Shown here: positions 25,021 through 34,514 of the stretch, piece after piece
Numbering within the stretch: position 1 is the stretch's first letter
Layout: each line of letters starts with the position of its first letter
Source of the DNA: DASYAE01 sp036501535
GTDB lineage: Bacteria; Actinomycetota; Actinomycetes; Streptomycetales; Catenulisporaceae
Length of the DNA stretch: 39,055 nucleotides
Direction of reading: 5' to 3'
Assembly: GCA_036501535.1 (NCBI GenBank)
Contig: DASYAE010000226.1
Span: 1-39,055 of the forward strand
The notes under the pieces: model-generated
Told to the model about the DNA's origin: nothing
Database searches by the model: none
Seen by the model: only the letters and a program-made list of their open reading frames with translations
Made by a program: the position numbers and the translations under genes

Positions 25021-26754
25021 ATGTTCCTGCGAACGATGGGTCCTGATGTGAAGCTGAATCAGAGCTTGATCCACGCCCGCGCCCACCACAAGTCCGCGGC
25101 GCTGACCCGCGTCGGCGCGGCGGCCGCGCTGGCTGTCGCCGGCGTGGCCGTCTCGGCGTCCGCCGCCGAGTCGGCGACGTCCCCGTCCTACGCCTACGTC
25201 GCGGCCGGAGAGGTCGACGCGATCGACCTGGCGACCGGCACGGTGGCCGCGACCATCTTCAACCAGGCCGACGAGGTGATCCTCAACCAGGCCGGCACCG
25301 AGGCGTTCAGCGCCAACCAGACGGACACCGTGTCGGTGATCGACACCGGCACGAACACGGTCACCGCAACGCTCAGCGTCGGCGGGACGCCCACCGCGCT
25401 CGCGATCAGCCCCGACGGCTCGACGGTGTACGTCTCCTACTTCACCTCGACCGCCGGCGGCATCGAGGAGATCGACACGGCGACCGACACCGTCGCCGCG
25501 AACATCGCTCTCGGCTTCTTCCCCTACACCATCGCCCTGAGCCCGTCGGGCACGACGCTGTACGCGGGCGACGGAACGCACTTCGCCGTCGACGCCCTCG
25601 ACCTCGCCTCCGGTTCGGTCGTCGCGTCCGTCCCGACCGGCGGTGACAACGCCCCGGAGAGCCTCGCGGTCAGCCCGGACGGGTCGACGGTCTACTCGGA
25701 GAACTACGACGTGTCCGGCGGCAGCAGCACGGTGACCGTGATCGACGCCGGGACCGACACGGTGACCGACTCGATCGCGGGAATCGGGGACTTCGGGCAG
25801 GTCGCCGTCGATCCCGGCGGCGGCCTCGTCTACGTGGCGCAGTCGGTCGCCGACTCCGTCACCGTCCTCGACGCGGCCACCGACACGGTCGCCGACGTCA
25901 TCACCGGCGTCGGGCCGCTGCCGACCTCCGTCGCCTTCGCCGGGGACGGCAGCGTGGCGTATGTCGGCTCCGGGGCCGGGCTCTTCGAGATCGACACCCT
26001 GACCGACACGATCGTCGGCACCGCCCAGGCCGATTCGGGCGTGGGCTCCATCGCGCTCCCGCAGACCGCCACGCCGACGAGCACGACGATCACCGCGTCC
26101 CCGTCCGGCACCGCTGATCAGGGCTCGGCGGTCACGCTCACCGCGACCGAGACCCCGGCCACAGCCGGCACGATCCAGTTCTACGACGGCGAGACGGCTC
26201 TCGGCAGCCCGGTCGCCGTGGACGACACGGGCACCGCCAGCTACAGCACCGCCGGCCTGGCCCTCGGGTCACACTCGTTCGCCGCGGCCTTCATCCCGAG
26301 TTCCACCGCGGTCTCCGCCTCCGCCTCGCCCGCGGCAGCCCTGCAGATCGTCCAGCCGCCGCTCACAATCGACCAGACCGTGATCCGTAACGGCAGCGGC
26401 ATCGTGACCACCGCGCCGTTCAGCACCGCCGGTCCGCGCCTGCTGATCGCCTTCACCAGCAGCGACGGCCCCAGCTCGTCGCAGAGCACGACAGTCACCG
26501 GCGCGGGCCTGACCTGGACCCTGATCCAGCGCTCCGACACCCGGGGCGGCACCGCCGAGACGATAGCCCGCACCGTCGCCTCTGGGCAGACTCTCGACAG
26601 CCAGTGGGTCGACCCCAAGCACGCGGACACCTTTTGGGTCCAGAACCCGGGCGGCCCCACCGCGCAGGCCGGCACGAGCGTGACGATCTCAGACACCGCT
26701 CCGACGAAGGACATGTGGAACATGGCCGCCGTGGAGATTCTCCCGACCGCCTAA
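25021..26754 (+). CDS. Secreted YVTN beta-propeller / Ig-like repeat protein
   Basis: This exported protein of about 577 residues has a basic N-terminus, a hydrophobic signal segment (VGAAAALAVAGVAVSASAAES) and then about seven YVTN-type propeller blades (54-350), each with a motif like VSVIDTGTNTVTATLSVGG and SPDGSTVYVS. A bacterial Ig-like domain follows (about 355-445, TITASPSGTADQGSAVTLTA to SYSTAGLALGSHSFAAAF). The last 130 residues form a separate domain containing VTGAGLTWTLIQRSDTRGGTAE, which resembles a C-terminal module seen on secreted actinobacterial proteins but which I cannot name. The start is uncertain: ATG at 25021 or 25036, or GTG at 25048 (giving MKLNQS); none has a good ribosome site. 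A role on the cell surface, perhaps binding glycans or metals, is only a guess. Confidence 0.85.
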   Translation: MFLRTMGPDVKLNQSLIHARAHHKSAALTRVGAAAALAVAGVAVSASAAESATSPSYAYVAAGEVDAIDLATGTVAATIFNQADEVILNQAGTEAFSANQTDTVSVIDTGTNTVTATLSVGGTPTALAISPDGSTVYVSYFTSTAGGIEEIDTATDTVAANIALGFFPYTIALSPSGTTLYAGDGTHFAVDALDLASGSVVASVPTGGDNAPESLAVSPDGSTVYSENYDVSGGSSTVTVIDAGTDTVTDSIAGIGDFGQVAVDPGGGLVYVAQSVADSVTVLDAATDTVADVITGVGPLPTSVAFAGDGSVAYVGSGAGLFEIDTLTDTIVGTAQADSGVGSIALPQTATPTSTTITASPSGTADQGSAVTLTATETPATAGTIQFYDGETALGSPVAVDDTGTASYSTAGLALGSHSFAAAFIPSSTAVSASASPAAALQIVQPPLTIDQTVIRNGSGIVTTAPFSTAGPRLLIAFTSSDGPSSSQSTTVTGAGLTWTLIQRSDTRGGTAETIARTVASGQTLDSQWVDPKHADTFWVQNPGGPTAQAGTSVTISDTAPTKDMWNMAAVEILPTA

Positions 26755-26788
26755 AGACGTCAAGCACAGCTGATATGCAGTGAGAAAC

Positions 26789-26830
26789 GCCGGGCGGTGA
26801 TCCTCCTTCGGACGAGGGTTATCGCCCGGC
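26789..26830. terminator. Bidirectional terminator between YVTN and GNAT genes
   Basis: A 12-bp stem with two G-U pairs (GCCGGGCGGTGA at 26789-26800 with 26819-26830) closes over an 18-base loop. It overlaps the last codons of the convergent GNAT gene. Confidence 0.65.
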
Positions 26831-27787
26831 GCCGTGCTTGATAAAGGGCGCGTCACGAGTGAACTCGTGGAAGCCGACGCCGAGATAGAGACCACGCGCT
26901 GCCGGAAAGGCCGGGGCGCCGACGCAGGCGACTGTCATCCGGGTCGCGCCGGCCGCGCGCGCCTTGTACATGCCGTGGAGCAGCAGGGCGGTGCCGAGGC
27001 CCTGGCGGCGGTAGTCGCGGTGGGTGCCGACGGGTTCGAACTCGGCGGAGCGGTTCTGCTCGTCGAGCCACATGATCGTGGAGGCGACGTGGGTTCCGTC
27101 CGGCGCCTCCAGCAGGACGTGCAGATCCTCGCGGTAGGACCAGTTCTCGCGTACGCCTTCGAATGCGCGCTCGGTGAAACTCGACGGGTACCAGGCTTCC
27201 TGATGGGCTTTCACCGCGGCGGCGGGGCCGACCTCGCCGGCCGTGCGGAAGCGGAAGCCGGGCGGCGGGGCCGGCTCGTCGATGTCGGTCAGGTCGCGGG
27301 CGTTGTACTGGTGCCAGTGGCCGGTGTCGCCGGCGTCCTTCTCGTCGAACTGATAGCCGTGCGCGGCGAGGCGGCTGTGCGAGTCCTTGTTCACGGCCGT
27401 GGAAATGATGATGTGGTCGGCCTGCGGCGCCTCGGTGTCGAACCACTCGATGATCTCGTCGAGGACTTCGGGGCGCTCCGGGTGCGTCTGCCAGGCCATG
27501 GAGGCCTCGCCGACCTCCTTGTCCTTCCCGTCGGTGCGCGCGAGCCGGAAGGGGAGCTGGATCCAGCCCCAGCCGATCACCCGGCCGCCGTCGAACCAGA
27601 GCCGGTGCCGCCAGGTGTCGCCGCGGTCGGCGAGGCCCTTGCCCCAGGTCCAGGCCAGCTCGCCGTAGGTCGCGTCCGCGTTGGCCAGCTCCGGCCGCAG
27701 CGCATCGACCTCCTGTGCGAGGCCCTGCATGAGCCGCACGTTCTGCGGGCTGATCTCGCCCGTGCCGGGACTCTCCGCGCTGTTCAT
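26819..27787 (-). CDS. Double-GNAT acetyltransferase
   Basis: This 322-residue protein is built from two GNAT folds in tandem, like MshD-type enzymes. The N-terminal half (about 15-165) is degenerate. The C-terminal half (about 175-320) has the acetyl-CoA loop motif in VGTHRDYRRQGLGTALLL (R/Q-x-x-G-x-G/A) and a final strand LYLGVGFHEF typical of GNATs. It would transfer an acetyl group from acetyl-CoA to a small molecule or antibiotic; the acceptor is not identifiable. It is a single gene with a start at 27787. Confidence 0.88.
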   Translation of the reverse strand: MNSAESPGTGEISPQNVRLMQGLAQEVDALRPELANADATYGELAWTWGKGLADRGDTWRHRLWFDGGRVIGWGWIQLPFRLARTDGKDKEVGEASMAWQTHPERPEVLDEIIEWFDTEAPQADHIIISTAVNKDSHSRLAAHGYQFDEKDAGDTGHWHQYNARDLTDIDEPAPPPGFRFRTAGEVGPAAAVKAHQEAWYPSSFTERAFEGVRENWSYREDLHVLLEAPDGTHVASTIMWLDEQNRSAEFEPVGTHRDYRRQGLGTALLLHGMYKARAAGATRMTVACVGAPAFPAARGLYLGVGFHEFTRDAPFIKHGAGR

Positions 27788-27936
27788 GACCGTCCGCCTC
27801 TGCTGCTCGCCGCTCTAGGCCGCCGGGCAGTCTGCCGCGAGCGTGGCGAGTCGGTCGACTGGTTTTCCGGGGCCGAGCAGGCGGCCGACACCGCCGACCC
27901 GATCTGACGGGCCGTCAGTGGTGCCTCAGCCGTGCC

Positions 27937-29817
27937 TCAGCCATGCGTCGGCCTGTTCGCGCGCGGGCCGAACACCGCCGCGGCCAGGGCGGTCAGGTCC
28001 GGGTCGTCGCGCTCGGCGGTTCCCGCGGCCAGCTTCGGCGGCACGTTCAGCGCGGTGCCGACCACCTCGGCCATCAGGTCGGCCTCGGCACCGTTCGGCG
28101 CCTCGTCCCGATCGTGGTCGCGGTCCTGATCCCGGGACCGCGGCGACGGCGGCGGCACAGCGCGCTGCTTCGCCGGGAAAACCTGCCCGTCCTGCTGCGC
28201 GGCCCGCTCTCGCCCGCCGCGCCCGTCGGCCGGGTTCTGGTCGTAGAACCCCGATCCCGGGCCCGATGCCGATCCCTGGCCCGGGATCGGCGATCCGGCG
28301 TGCCGCGCGGCCGGGGCCGCGTCGTGCGCCGGATCGACCGCGCCTCGGGCCGCCCGGCCGCCGGTCCGCGGCCGCGCGACGCGCTCCGCCATCTGCACGC
28401 CGGTCGCGATCCGCTGCACCGTAGCCTGGTCCACGAAGGGCTGCGGGAAGGCCGGGGCCAGGCCGCCGGTCAGGGCCAGCTGCTCGGCCGCGTTGGCCTC
28501 CGAGGTCTCCGTCATCGCCCGATCGGTGTAGACCAGCGGCCGCTCGATCTCGGTGACGATGTGCTTGACCACCTGCACGTCGCCGTTGACGTCCCAGACC
28601 GCGATGCCGGGCGAGAGGGTCGGGATGATCTCGACCGCCCAGCGCGGCAGGCCGAGCACCCGGCCGGTGGCCCGCGCCTCGTCCGTCTTCTGCATGTAGA
28701 TCGTGCGGGTCGAGGCCATCTTGAGGATCGCCGCGGCCTCCTTCGCCGCCGCGCCGTCGACCACATCGGACAGGTGGTGCACCACCGCGACGAAGGACAG
28801 GCCGAGCCGGCGGCCGAACTTCAGCAGCCGCTGGAAGAGCTGCGCCACCGACGGCGAGTTGATGATGTGCCAGGCCTCCTCGACCAGGAAGATGCGCTTC
28901 CTGCGGTCCGGCCGGATCCAGGTGTGCTCGAGCCAGACCCCGACGATGGCCATCAGGATCGGCATCGCGATCGAGTTGCGGTCGATGGTGGACAGGTCGA
29001 ACACGATCAGCGGGGCGTCAAGGTCGATGCCGTGCGTGGTCGGCCCGTCGAACATGCCGGCCAGGTCGCCGTCCACCAGCCGGTCGAGCACCAGCGCGAC
29101 GTCGAGGCCCCAGTCCCGCACGTCGTCGAGCGCGACGTTCATCTCCTCGGCGGCGGACTGCTTGGGCTCGCGCAGCGCCTCGACGACCTCGCGCAGTATC
29201 GGCTGCACCCGGGCCCGCAGCGCCTGCTCGCGCACGGTCGCGTGGGCCGCCTTGAGCGCGTAGCCGGAGCGCTCGTCGAGGCCATGGCCGAGGGCGACCT
29301 CGATGATGGTGCGCAGCAGGGCCAGCTGGCCGGTCATGGTGATCGCCGGGTCCAGCGGGTTGAGCCGGATGCCGGTGCCGCCGCGCTGGTGCGGGTCCAG
29401 CCGGATCGGGGTGACGCCGAGCGCGCGCGCTATGAGGCTCCACTCGCCGACGCCGTCCTCGCCCTGCGCGTCGAGCACGACCACCTGGCGGTCCTTGAAC
29501 CGCAGCTGGCGCAGCACGTAGGTCTTCTCCAGCGAGGACTTGCCGTTGCCGGACTCGCCGAGCACCAGCCAGTGCGGCGCGGGCAGCTGCTGGCCGTACA
29601 GCTGGAAGGGGTCGTACACGTAGCCCTTGCCGCTGTAGACCTCCCGGCCGATGATCACCCCGGAGTCGCCGAGGCCGGGCGCCGAGGTCGGCAGGTAGAT
29701 CGCCTCGGCCTGGTTCGAGGAGGTGCGCACTGGCAGCCGCGCGGTCTCCTTGCGGCCGAACACGATCGAGGTGAACGCCTCGCTCAGCAGGTCCGTCACG
29801 CCGCCCTTGCCGGCCAT
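27937..29817 (-). CDS. VirB4/TraC-type conjugation ATPase (ATPase half)
   Basis: This 626-residue protein is a FtsK/HerA-superfamily ATPase of type IV secretion systems. Walker A is GESGNGKSS (87-95), Walker B is RIFLVEEAWH (about 316-325), and the sensor region VAVVHHLSDVV and the YMQKTDEARATG segment match VirB4/TraC proteins. It lacks the long N-terminal domain of VirB4; that part seems to be supplied by the separate SCO6880-family protein 85 bp upstream. The roughly 150 C-terminal residues are Pro/Arg/Asp-rich and probably disordered. It is the last gene of the minus-strand secretion operon. Energy for substrate transfer or pilus-like assembly is the expected role. Confidence 0.88.
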   Translation of the reverse strand: MAGKGGVTDLLSEAFTSIVFGRKETARLPVRTSSNQAEAIYLPTSAPGLGDSGVIIGREVYSGKGYVYDPFQLYGQQLPAPHWLVLGESGNGKSSLEKTYVLRQLRFKDRQVVVLDAQGEDGVGEWSLIARALGVTPIRLDPHQRGGTGIRLNPLDPAITMTGQLALLRTIIEVALGHGLDERSGYALKAAHATVREQALRARVQPILREVVEALREPKQSAAEEMNVALDDVRDWGLDVALVLDRLVDGDLAGMFDGPTTHGIDLDAPLIVFDLSTIDRNSIAMPILMAIVGVWLEHTWIRPDRRKRIFLVEEAWHIINSPSVAQLFQRLLKFGRRLGLSFVAVVHHLSDVVDGAAAKEAAAILKMASTRTIYMQKTDEARATGRVLGLPRWAVEIIPTLSPGIAVWDVNGDVQVVKHIVTEIERPLVYTDRAMTETSEANAAEQLALTGGLAPAFPQPFVDQATVQRIATGVQMAERVARPRTGGRAARGAVDPAHDAAPAARHAGSPIPGQGSASGPGSGFYDQNPADGRGGRERAAQQDGQVFPAKQRAVPPPSPRSRDQDRDHDRDEAPNGAEADLMAEVVGTALNVPPKLAAGTAERDDPDLTALAAAVFGPRANRPTHG

Positions 29818-29902
29818 CAGGCCACCTCCGCCTTTACTTCGTAATCCCCGGACCGGCCCGCCGTCACACCCGGCACCGCCGCGCCCCTCATCGGCCCGCC
29901 CC

Positions 29903-31432
29903 TCATCGGCGCAGTCCCGTCGCGAAGGGCAGGGTGTTGACGAACGACCGGTGGTGCTCCCGGTCGCACCACTCGAGTTTGAGGAAGGACTTGCCGGCCG
30001 AGGCGCGGATGGTGCGCTTGTCCCGGGCCAGCGCCTCGGGGGTGCGCGAGGAGACGGTGATGTAGCCGACCAGGTTGACCCCGGAGGCGCCGCCGGCCAG
30101 GTCCTCGCCGCGCAGGTCGACCCGGGAGGAGTGGGCCCGCTCGCGCGGGTCGTCGATCCGGCCCATCTTCGAGGCCCGGGACGACTCGGCGTCCACGTTG
30201 ACCTTCTCGGTCAGCATCCGCTCGATGGCCACCTCGGTCGGCTCGAGGTCCATCGCCACCGCCACGGTGCGGATCACGTCCGGGGTGTGCACCAGCAGCG
30301 GGGCCAGGAAGTTGACCGAGACCGGGGTCAGCGGCCACTCCCGGATCCACGCGGTGGCGTGGCACCACGGCGCCGCGGTCACCGACTCGCGGGTCTTCGA
30401 GCGCAGGTACAGCGGGTTGGTGGCCTCGAACTCGGCCGGCCAGGCGCCCCGGTCGGTCATCGCCTCGCTGTGGTCGATCATGTGCTCGGGGTCGAACATC
30501 GAGTGCACCAGCGAGGCGAGTTCGGGCACCGCGAGCGGGCGGCGCACCTTTATGTCCGCGTCGGCGAGGCGTGCGCAGATGTCGGTCAGCTCGCGCACCA
30601 TGATGATGCACACGCCGCGGTCGACGTCCGCGCCGCCGGCCATCACCCGCGCCTCGGCGGCCAGCTCGCGCGTATAAGGCATGCACGCGGTCAGATACGC
30701 CCGGTGCTGCTCGCTCGAGGTGGAGACCATCGAGAGCAGCTGATCGTACGATTCCCGCAGCCAGCCGAGCGCCCCGGGATCACCGCGCCGCAGCACGTCC
30801 TTGGCGTGCGCGTCCGGGTCTGCGGGCAGCGTGCGGGCGAGCATCTGAAGCCTCGTCACGAACCCGTCGCCGTTGGCCACGTGGCGCAGCAGCGTGCCGA
30901 AGCGGTCGACCAGCGCCTCCTGGTCCTCGGCGTCCCGGGAGCCGACGCCGGGCCCCTCGATCTCCAGCGTGCAGGTCACCGTGCTGCGGTCCAGATGCAG
31001 CAGGACGGCGACCTTGTCCGGGCCGAAGTTGGCGGTCAGCCAGCGGATCCGGCCGACCGCCGGCGGGCCGGCCACCGGGATCTCGGCCCCGTTCAGCCGG
31101 GTGCCGGCCTCGACCGCCGCGGAGGCGTAGCGCGCGCCGCCGGAGCGCTGCAGCCGCCGGAAGCTGCGCTCGATCTCGAACCACTTGTAATACGTGCGCT
31201 TGCGGTACGGCAGGAAGACGATCGCCGCGGACAGCGCCGGGAAGCCGAGGATGCACAGGATCTTCAGCTCCAGCGTCGGCACCGCGAAGCCGGAGATCAT
31301 GGTCAGCGCGCCGCCGAGGATCAGTATGGCCAGCTCGCCGGTCTCCCGGTTGCGCCCGACGATCGCGTTCGGCTTCGCCTTGCCGATGATGAAGGAGCGG
31401 CGCCGCTCGGACGCCTCCGTGCCCGCGCTCAT
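29903..31432 (-). CDS. SCO6880-family protein (VirB3/PrgI-like TM region + VirB4 N-domain)
   Basis: This 509-residue protein begins with a cytosolic segment and two membrane helices (about 33-75: GELAILILGGALTMISG, then LCILGFPALSAAIVFLPY), like VirB3/PrgI. A long soluble region follows, resembling the N-terminal part of VirB4 rather than its ATPase. No Walker motif is present. I recognise it as the SCO6880 family, which is found next to a VirB4-type ATPase in many actinomycetes. It starts at the TGATG overlap with the TrbL-like gene, so the two are coupled. With the next gene it appears to reconstitute a VirB3-VirB4 unit from two polypeptides. Confidence 0.85.
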   Translation of the reverse strand: MSAGTEASERRRSFIIGKAKPNAIVGRNRETGELAILILGGALTMISGFAVPTLELKILCILGFPALSAAIVFLPYRKRTYYKWFEIERSFRRLQRSGGARYASAAVEAGTRLNGAEIPVAGPPAVGRIRWLTANFGPDKVAVLLHLDRSTVTCTLEIEGPGVGSRDAEDQEALVDRFGTLLRHVANGDGFVTRLQMLARTLPADPDAHAKDVLRRGDPGALGWLRESYDQLLSMVSTSSEQHRAYLTACMPYTRELAAEARVMAGGADVDRGVCIIMVRELTDICARLADADIKVRRPLAVPELASLVHSMFDPEHMIDHSEAMTDRGAWPAEFEATNPLYLRSKTRESVTAAPWCHATAWIREWPLTPVSVNFLAPLLVHTPDVIRTVAVAMDLEPTEVAIERMLTEKVNVDAESSRASKMGRIDDPRERAHSSRVDLRGEDLAGGASGVNLVGYITVSSRTPEALARDKRTIRASAGKSFLKLEWCDREHHRSFVNTLPFATGLRR

Positions 31433-32760
31433 CAGCCGTTACCTCCCGCGTCGGCCCCGTCCGGCAGCCCGGCCCGGCCGCGTCCGCCGGTGCGGTCCGT
31501 GCCGTCGCGCGGCGGCTGGTTCGTCGACGGGCCGGCCGGGGCCAGCGGTGGCTGTCCCGGCGGTTGGCCCGCGGCGGAGTCGGGGCGGGTCGCGGTCATC
31601 TTCACCGCGGCGCGTGCTCCGTGCGCGGCGAGTCCCGCGCCCATGCCGATCGCGGCGACGGCCGGGCCGGCGAGCGGGTTGCCGGACATCCCGCCCCCGC
31701 CGATGCTGCCGCTGCGCCCGGCGTGCGCCGCGATGCCCGCCTGCATCGTGGAGGCCGGGCTGTTCATCGCCCCGGCGGCCGCCTCGCCGCCGCCGCCGCC
31801 GCGGGCCGCGCCGAGCGCCAGCACGTCGTCGCCGAAGTTCGGCACGAAGCGGAAGATCAGCCCGGAGGAGAAGATCGACATCAGCATGATGGCCAGGCCG
31901 GACAGGACCGAGCCGACCGAGGCCTGGCTCGGGTTGCCGGAGATCGCGGTGGCCAGGCCCAGCACGATGACGATCACCGGTTTGGCCAGGTCCACCGCGA
32001 TCATCATGCCGGCCCAGCGTCTGACGTGCCGCCAGAGCGCCTTGTCCACAAGGCCGGCGTAGACGGCGGTGGCCAGCGCCGCGCCGACGTAGAGCATGGC
32101 GGCGCGGATGAGCAGTTCGAGCCAGAGCACCGCGGCCGCGATCAGCGCCACGATGGAGATGAAGATCAGCAGGATCGGGCCGCCGCCGAGGTCGGAGGTC
32201 TGCCCGCTGGGCGGGTCGAGCGAGTTGGCGAACGCGGTCAGGAAGTTGTTCGTGTTCGTCGAGGTGCCCGCGCCGATCGCGTTGGTGACCGAGTCGGTGA
32301 GGCCGACCATGCCGTAGAGCACCACCGGGGTGAACGCGGAGGCGATCACGGCCAGCCACAGGAAGCCGGTGGCCTCGGCGATGGAGGTGACGATCGACTC
32401 GCCGCGCACGGCCCGCTTGATCACCGCAGCCAGCCACAGCATCAGGGTGAGCACGGACGAGGCGGCGAACACGACGGCGTACTGGGTCAGGAAGCCGGAG
32501 TTGGTGAAGTCGATCGTGGTGGTGCCGGTGACGACGTCGGAGACGGCCTTGATCACCGAGGCCGCGGCCTGCGCGCAGTCGGTGGCGATGGCCCCGACCG
32601 GGTCGGTAAGGATCGAGGCGGTGGACGCGCCCGATGATCCGCTGCCGCCCGAACCGCCGCCGTTGACCGTGTTGTTGACGCTCTCGCAGGCCTGTTGGAG
32701 CGACCCGGTCAGGAGATAGCAGGGGTCAGCGGGGGCCATCGGTACGAAGCTAGCCGGCAT
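31432..32760 (-). CDS. Polytopic VirB6/TrbL-like conjugation channel protein
   Basis: This 442-residue membrane protein has an N-terminal extracytoplasmic part rich in Gly/Ser (with a short signal-like start), then about seven hydrophobic helices between residues 105 and 305 (for example LTQYAVVFAASSVLTLMLWL, GFLWLAVIASAFTPVVLYG, ILLIFISIVALIAAAVLWL). A cytoplasmic Gly/Pro-rich tail covers the last 120 residues. The pattern, together with the neighbours, identifies the VirB6/TrbL-like inner-membrane channel component of a Gram-positive type IV secretion system. Its start lies 11 bp inside the VirB8-like gene and its stop overlaps the SCO6880 start. Confidence 0.82.
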   Translation of the reverse strand: MPASFVPMAPADPCYLLTGSLQQACESVNNTVNGGGSGGSGSSGASTASILTDPVGAIATDCAQAAASVIKAVSDVVTGTTTIDFTNSGFLTQYAVVFAASSVLTLMLWLAAVIKRAVRGESIVTSIAEATGFLWLAVIASAFTPVVLYGMVGLTDSVTNAIGAGTSTNTNNFLTAFANSLDPPSGQTSDLGGGPILLIFISIVALIAAAVLWLELLIRAAMLYVGAALATAVYAGLVDKALWRHVRRWAGMMIAVDLAKPVIVIVLGLATAISGNPSQASVGSVLSGLAIMLMSIFSSGLIFRFVPNFGDDVLALGAARGGGGGEAAAGAMNSPASTMQAGIAAHAGRSGSIGGGGMSGNPLAGPAVAAIGMGAGLAAHGARAAVKMTATRPDSAAGQPPGQPPLAPAGPSTNQPPRDGTDRTGGRGRAGLPDGADAGGNG

Positions 32761-33646
32761 AAGGCAGCCCCCCGTATTGGTTGTTCGCCTGCTGCAACTG
32801 TTGTCCGGTGGAAGGCGTCTGGTTGCCCTGGTTGGGCGTCGGCCCGCTGACCGAGGAGACGGCGGACATCTTCCAGTCGCCGCCGGTCCAGTTCAGCGTG
32901 ATGGTGTCGGTGGTCCAGCTCTGCGTCACCGGATAGTTCGAGCTGCTGCCGGCGACCCCGGCGAAGGTCACCGCCCAGACCGCGATGACCGCCTTGGTCG
33001 CGCTGTCGCTGTTCACCGACACGCCGATCGGGACCTCGCGCGCCATGTACGACTCGCCCGACGGCGGCGTGCCGTCGCTCGAAAGGCCCATCGCTCGGTC
33101 GATCGTGGCGTATTCCGTGTCGTACTGGCTCTCCAGCGACGTGGTTATGGCCGGATCGCTGATCACGCTCAGGACCTGGTCGCGCTGTCCGGGCACCGCC
33201 ATCTGCGCGGAACCGTACGCCGACGCGTAGTTCGCCGCGGCCGACTCGGCGCCCTGCTGCGTGTCCGGGTAGCCGATCGGGATGACCAGGCCGGCGACCG
33301 TCGCGGACTTGCTGCCGCTCTGCACCGGGACCGACGACACCACCGCCGGGGTGGTCGCCGCGGCACTGTTCTGGCCGGACGCGGTGCTGCCGGGCGTGTT
33401 GTCCGCACTCGGGTTCGAGGTGGTGTGGTGCTCGATCCGGTCGGCCAGCACGATCGCCGCGACCAGGGCGATCAGGCAGGCCACGACGATCAGCGGGCGG
33501 CGCAGGCGGGGCGGGGGCGTCTCCTCGGATCCGCTGTAGGGATCGTCCGGAAGCCGGTAGCGCGTGCGGGACTGGTCCTCGCGCTGCGCACCTCCCATCG
33601 CGTCCTGCTCTCGTCCTGATCGTTCGGCTCGGCCGGGGCGGGCCAT
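32750..33646 (-). CDS. VirB8/TcpC-like single-pass conjugation protein
   Basis: This 298-residue protein has about 50 cytoplasmic residues, one membrane helix (PLIVVACLIALVAAIVLAD, about 51-69), a Ser/Thr-rich linker and an extracytoplasmic alpha+beta domain (about 120-270). Features such as AVIAVWAVTFAGVAG and ITLNWTGGDWKMSAVSS fit the NTF2-like fold of VirB8/TcpC, which nucleates Gram-positive conjugation channels. The C-terminal 30 residues are Gln/Asn-rich. The family link rests mainly on topology and position in the operon. An ATG at 33598 (MGGAQ) is a possible alternative start. Confidence 0.75.
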   Translation of the reverse strand: MARPGRAERSGREQDAMGGAQREDQSRTRYRLPDDPYSGSEETPPPRLRRPLIVVACLIALVAAIVLADRIEHHTTSNPSADNTPGSTASGQNSAAATTPAVVSSVPVQSGSKSATVAGLVIPIGYPDTQQGAESAAANYASAYGSAQMAVPGQRDQVLSVISDPAITTSLESQYDTEYATIDRAMGLSSDGTPPSGESYMAREVPIGVSVNSDSATKAVIAVWAVTFAGVAGSSSNYPVTQSWTTDTITLNWTGGDWKMSAVSSVSGPTPNQGNQTPSTGQQLQQANNQYGGLPYAG

Positions 33647-33843
33647 CAGGCCTCACCCCAGTTGGTTATGGAAACCAGTGTCACCGGTGCGAGGAGGGAA
33701 ACCGCGGCCGTACACGCCAGCGGGCCGTGAATCATCACTTGCCGGAGGAACGGTGGCGTACGGGGAGGCCCGGGGAAGGGGGGCGGCGCGGGTGTGGCGG
33801 TTCGGTCGCGGGTCGCCATGGGCAGGGTTCCTCTGTCGGTCGG

Positions 33844-34236
33844 TCAGATCGCCATGCCGTAGACGATGGTGAACAGGGTGCTGAGCGAGCCGATGATGAA
33901 CACGCCGGTCAGCCCGGCCACGATCATGCCCTTGCCCTGCTCGGCGCTGAAGGAGTCGCGCAGCGCGGTGGCGCCGATGCGCTGCTTGGCCGCGCCCCAG
34001 ACGGCGATCGCCAGGCACATGAGGATCGCGGCCGCCATGATGACCTCGATCACCACCTTGGCCTCGTTGCCGACCGCGCCGAAGGGGCCCCAGTCCGGCG
34101 CGATGCCGTTGATGATCGTGCTGATCCCGCCGCCGGAGCCGCCGGACGGGCTGGGGGTGGGGGTGGCCGTGTCCGCCAGGAAGGTGGTGTGCCCCATGGG
34201 CAGGGCCGCCCGTAGAGCGTTGAGTAGTGCGTGCAC
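33844..34236 (-). CDS. Small two-helix membrane protein, VirB2/pilin-like component
   Basis: This is a 130-residue protein if translation starts at the GTG at 34236, which follows a GGGGGTG-rich site; an ATG at 34197 would give 117 residues. A Thr/Pro/Ser/Gly-rich segment is followed by two hydrophobic helices (VIEVIMAAAILMCLAIAVWG and GMIVAGLTGVFIIGSLSTLF) separated by a short basic loop. This is the layout of VirB2/TrbC pilins and of small accessory membrane proteins in actinobacterial secretion loci. It is the first gene of the operon, 197 bp before the VirB8-like gene. No pilin cleavage site can be assigned with confidence. Confidence 0.65.
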   Translation of the reverse strand: MHALLNALRAALPMGHTTFLADTATPTPSPSGGSGGGISTIINGIAPDWGPFGAVGNEAKVVIEVIMAAAILMCLAIAVWGAAKQRIGATALRDSFSAEQGKGMIVAGLTGVFIIGSLSTLFTIVYGMAI

Positions 34237-34514
34237 GAAGCCGCACCCCCGATCCTGTCGTAGTGCTCTTGATCTTCGTCGCCGAAAGTATGCTCGACCG
34301 GTGCTGCCAGTATGCGGGAGTTTTGCGGCGTGGTGAAGCCAGCGCATGACTGACGCGGTCGCGAGACTGACGCCGCGTCACCGCCGCGCCTATCATAAGG
34401 GGCGTACGCGCGCCCGGTCGTCGGGCTCGCCGTGCTGCCCGGGGGCCGCCGCAACCGGGTCGAACACGTCGTGCCGGCCTCGTGGGACGTCGCGTCGGGA
34501 GGGAGAGTGACCCG
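34237..34514. promoter_or_regulatory. Divergent promoter region of the secretion locus
   Basis: A 278-bp gap separates the secretion operon from the wall hydrolase. It contains an inverted repeat TGACGCGG (34351-34358) / CCGCGTCA (34373-34380), a repeated AGTATGC string (near 34286 and 34311) and an AT-rich CTATCATAAG at about 34390. It is a plausible shared operator region, but the regulator is unknown. Confidence 0.45.

Noticed and set aside
25783..26111. Minus-strand open frame inside the YVTN propeller gene
   Set aside because: It is the antisense of the repeated propeller blades and has no independent support.
27904..27939. Short palindrome CTGACGG-G-CCGTCAG and tandem GTGCCTCAGCC at the end of the ATPase gene
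   Set aside because: The single-base loop and small size do not support a terminator, and the two-copy tandem could be chance.
27943..29844. A 633-codon plus-strand open frame opposite the VirB4-like ATPase
   Set aside because: Its composition (Arg/Gly/His/Asp) is that of a high-GC shadow, while the minus strand has intact Walker motifs.
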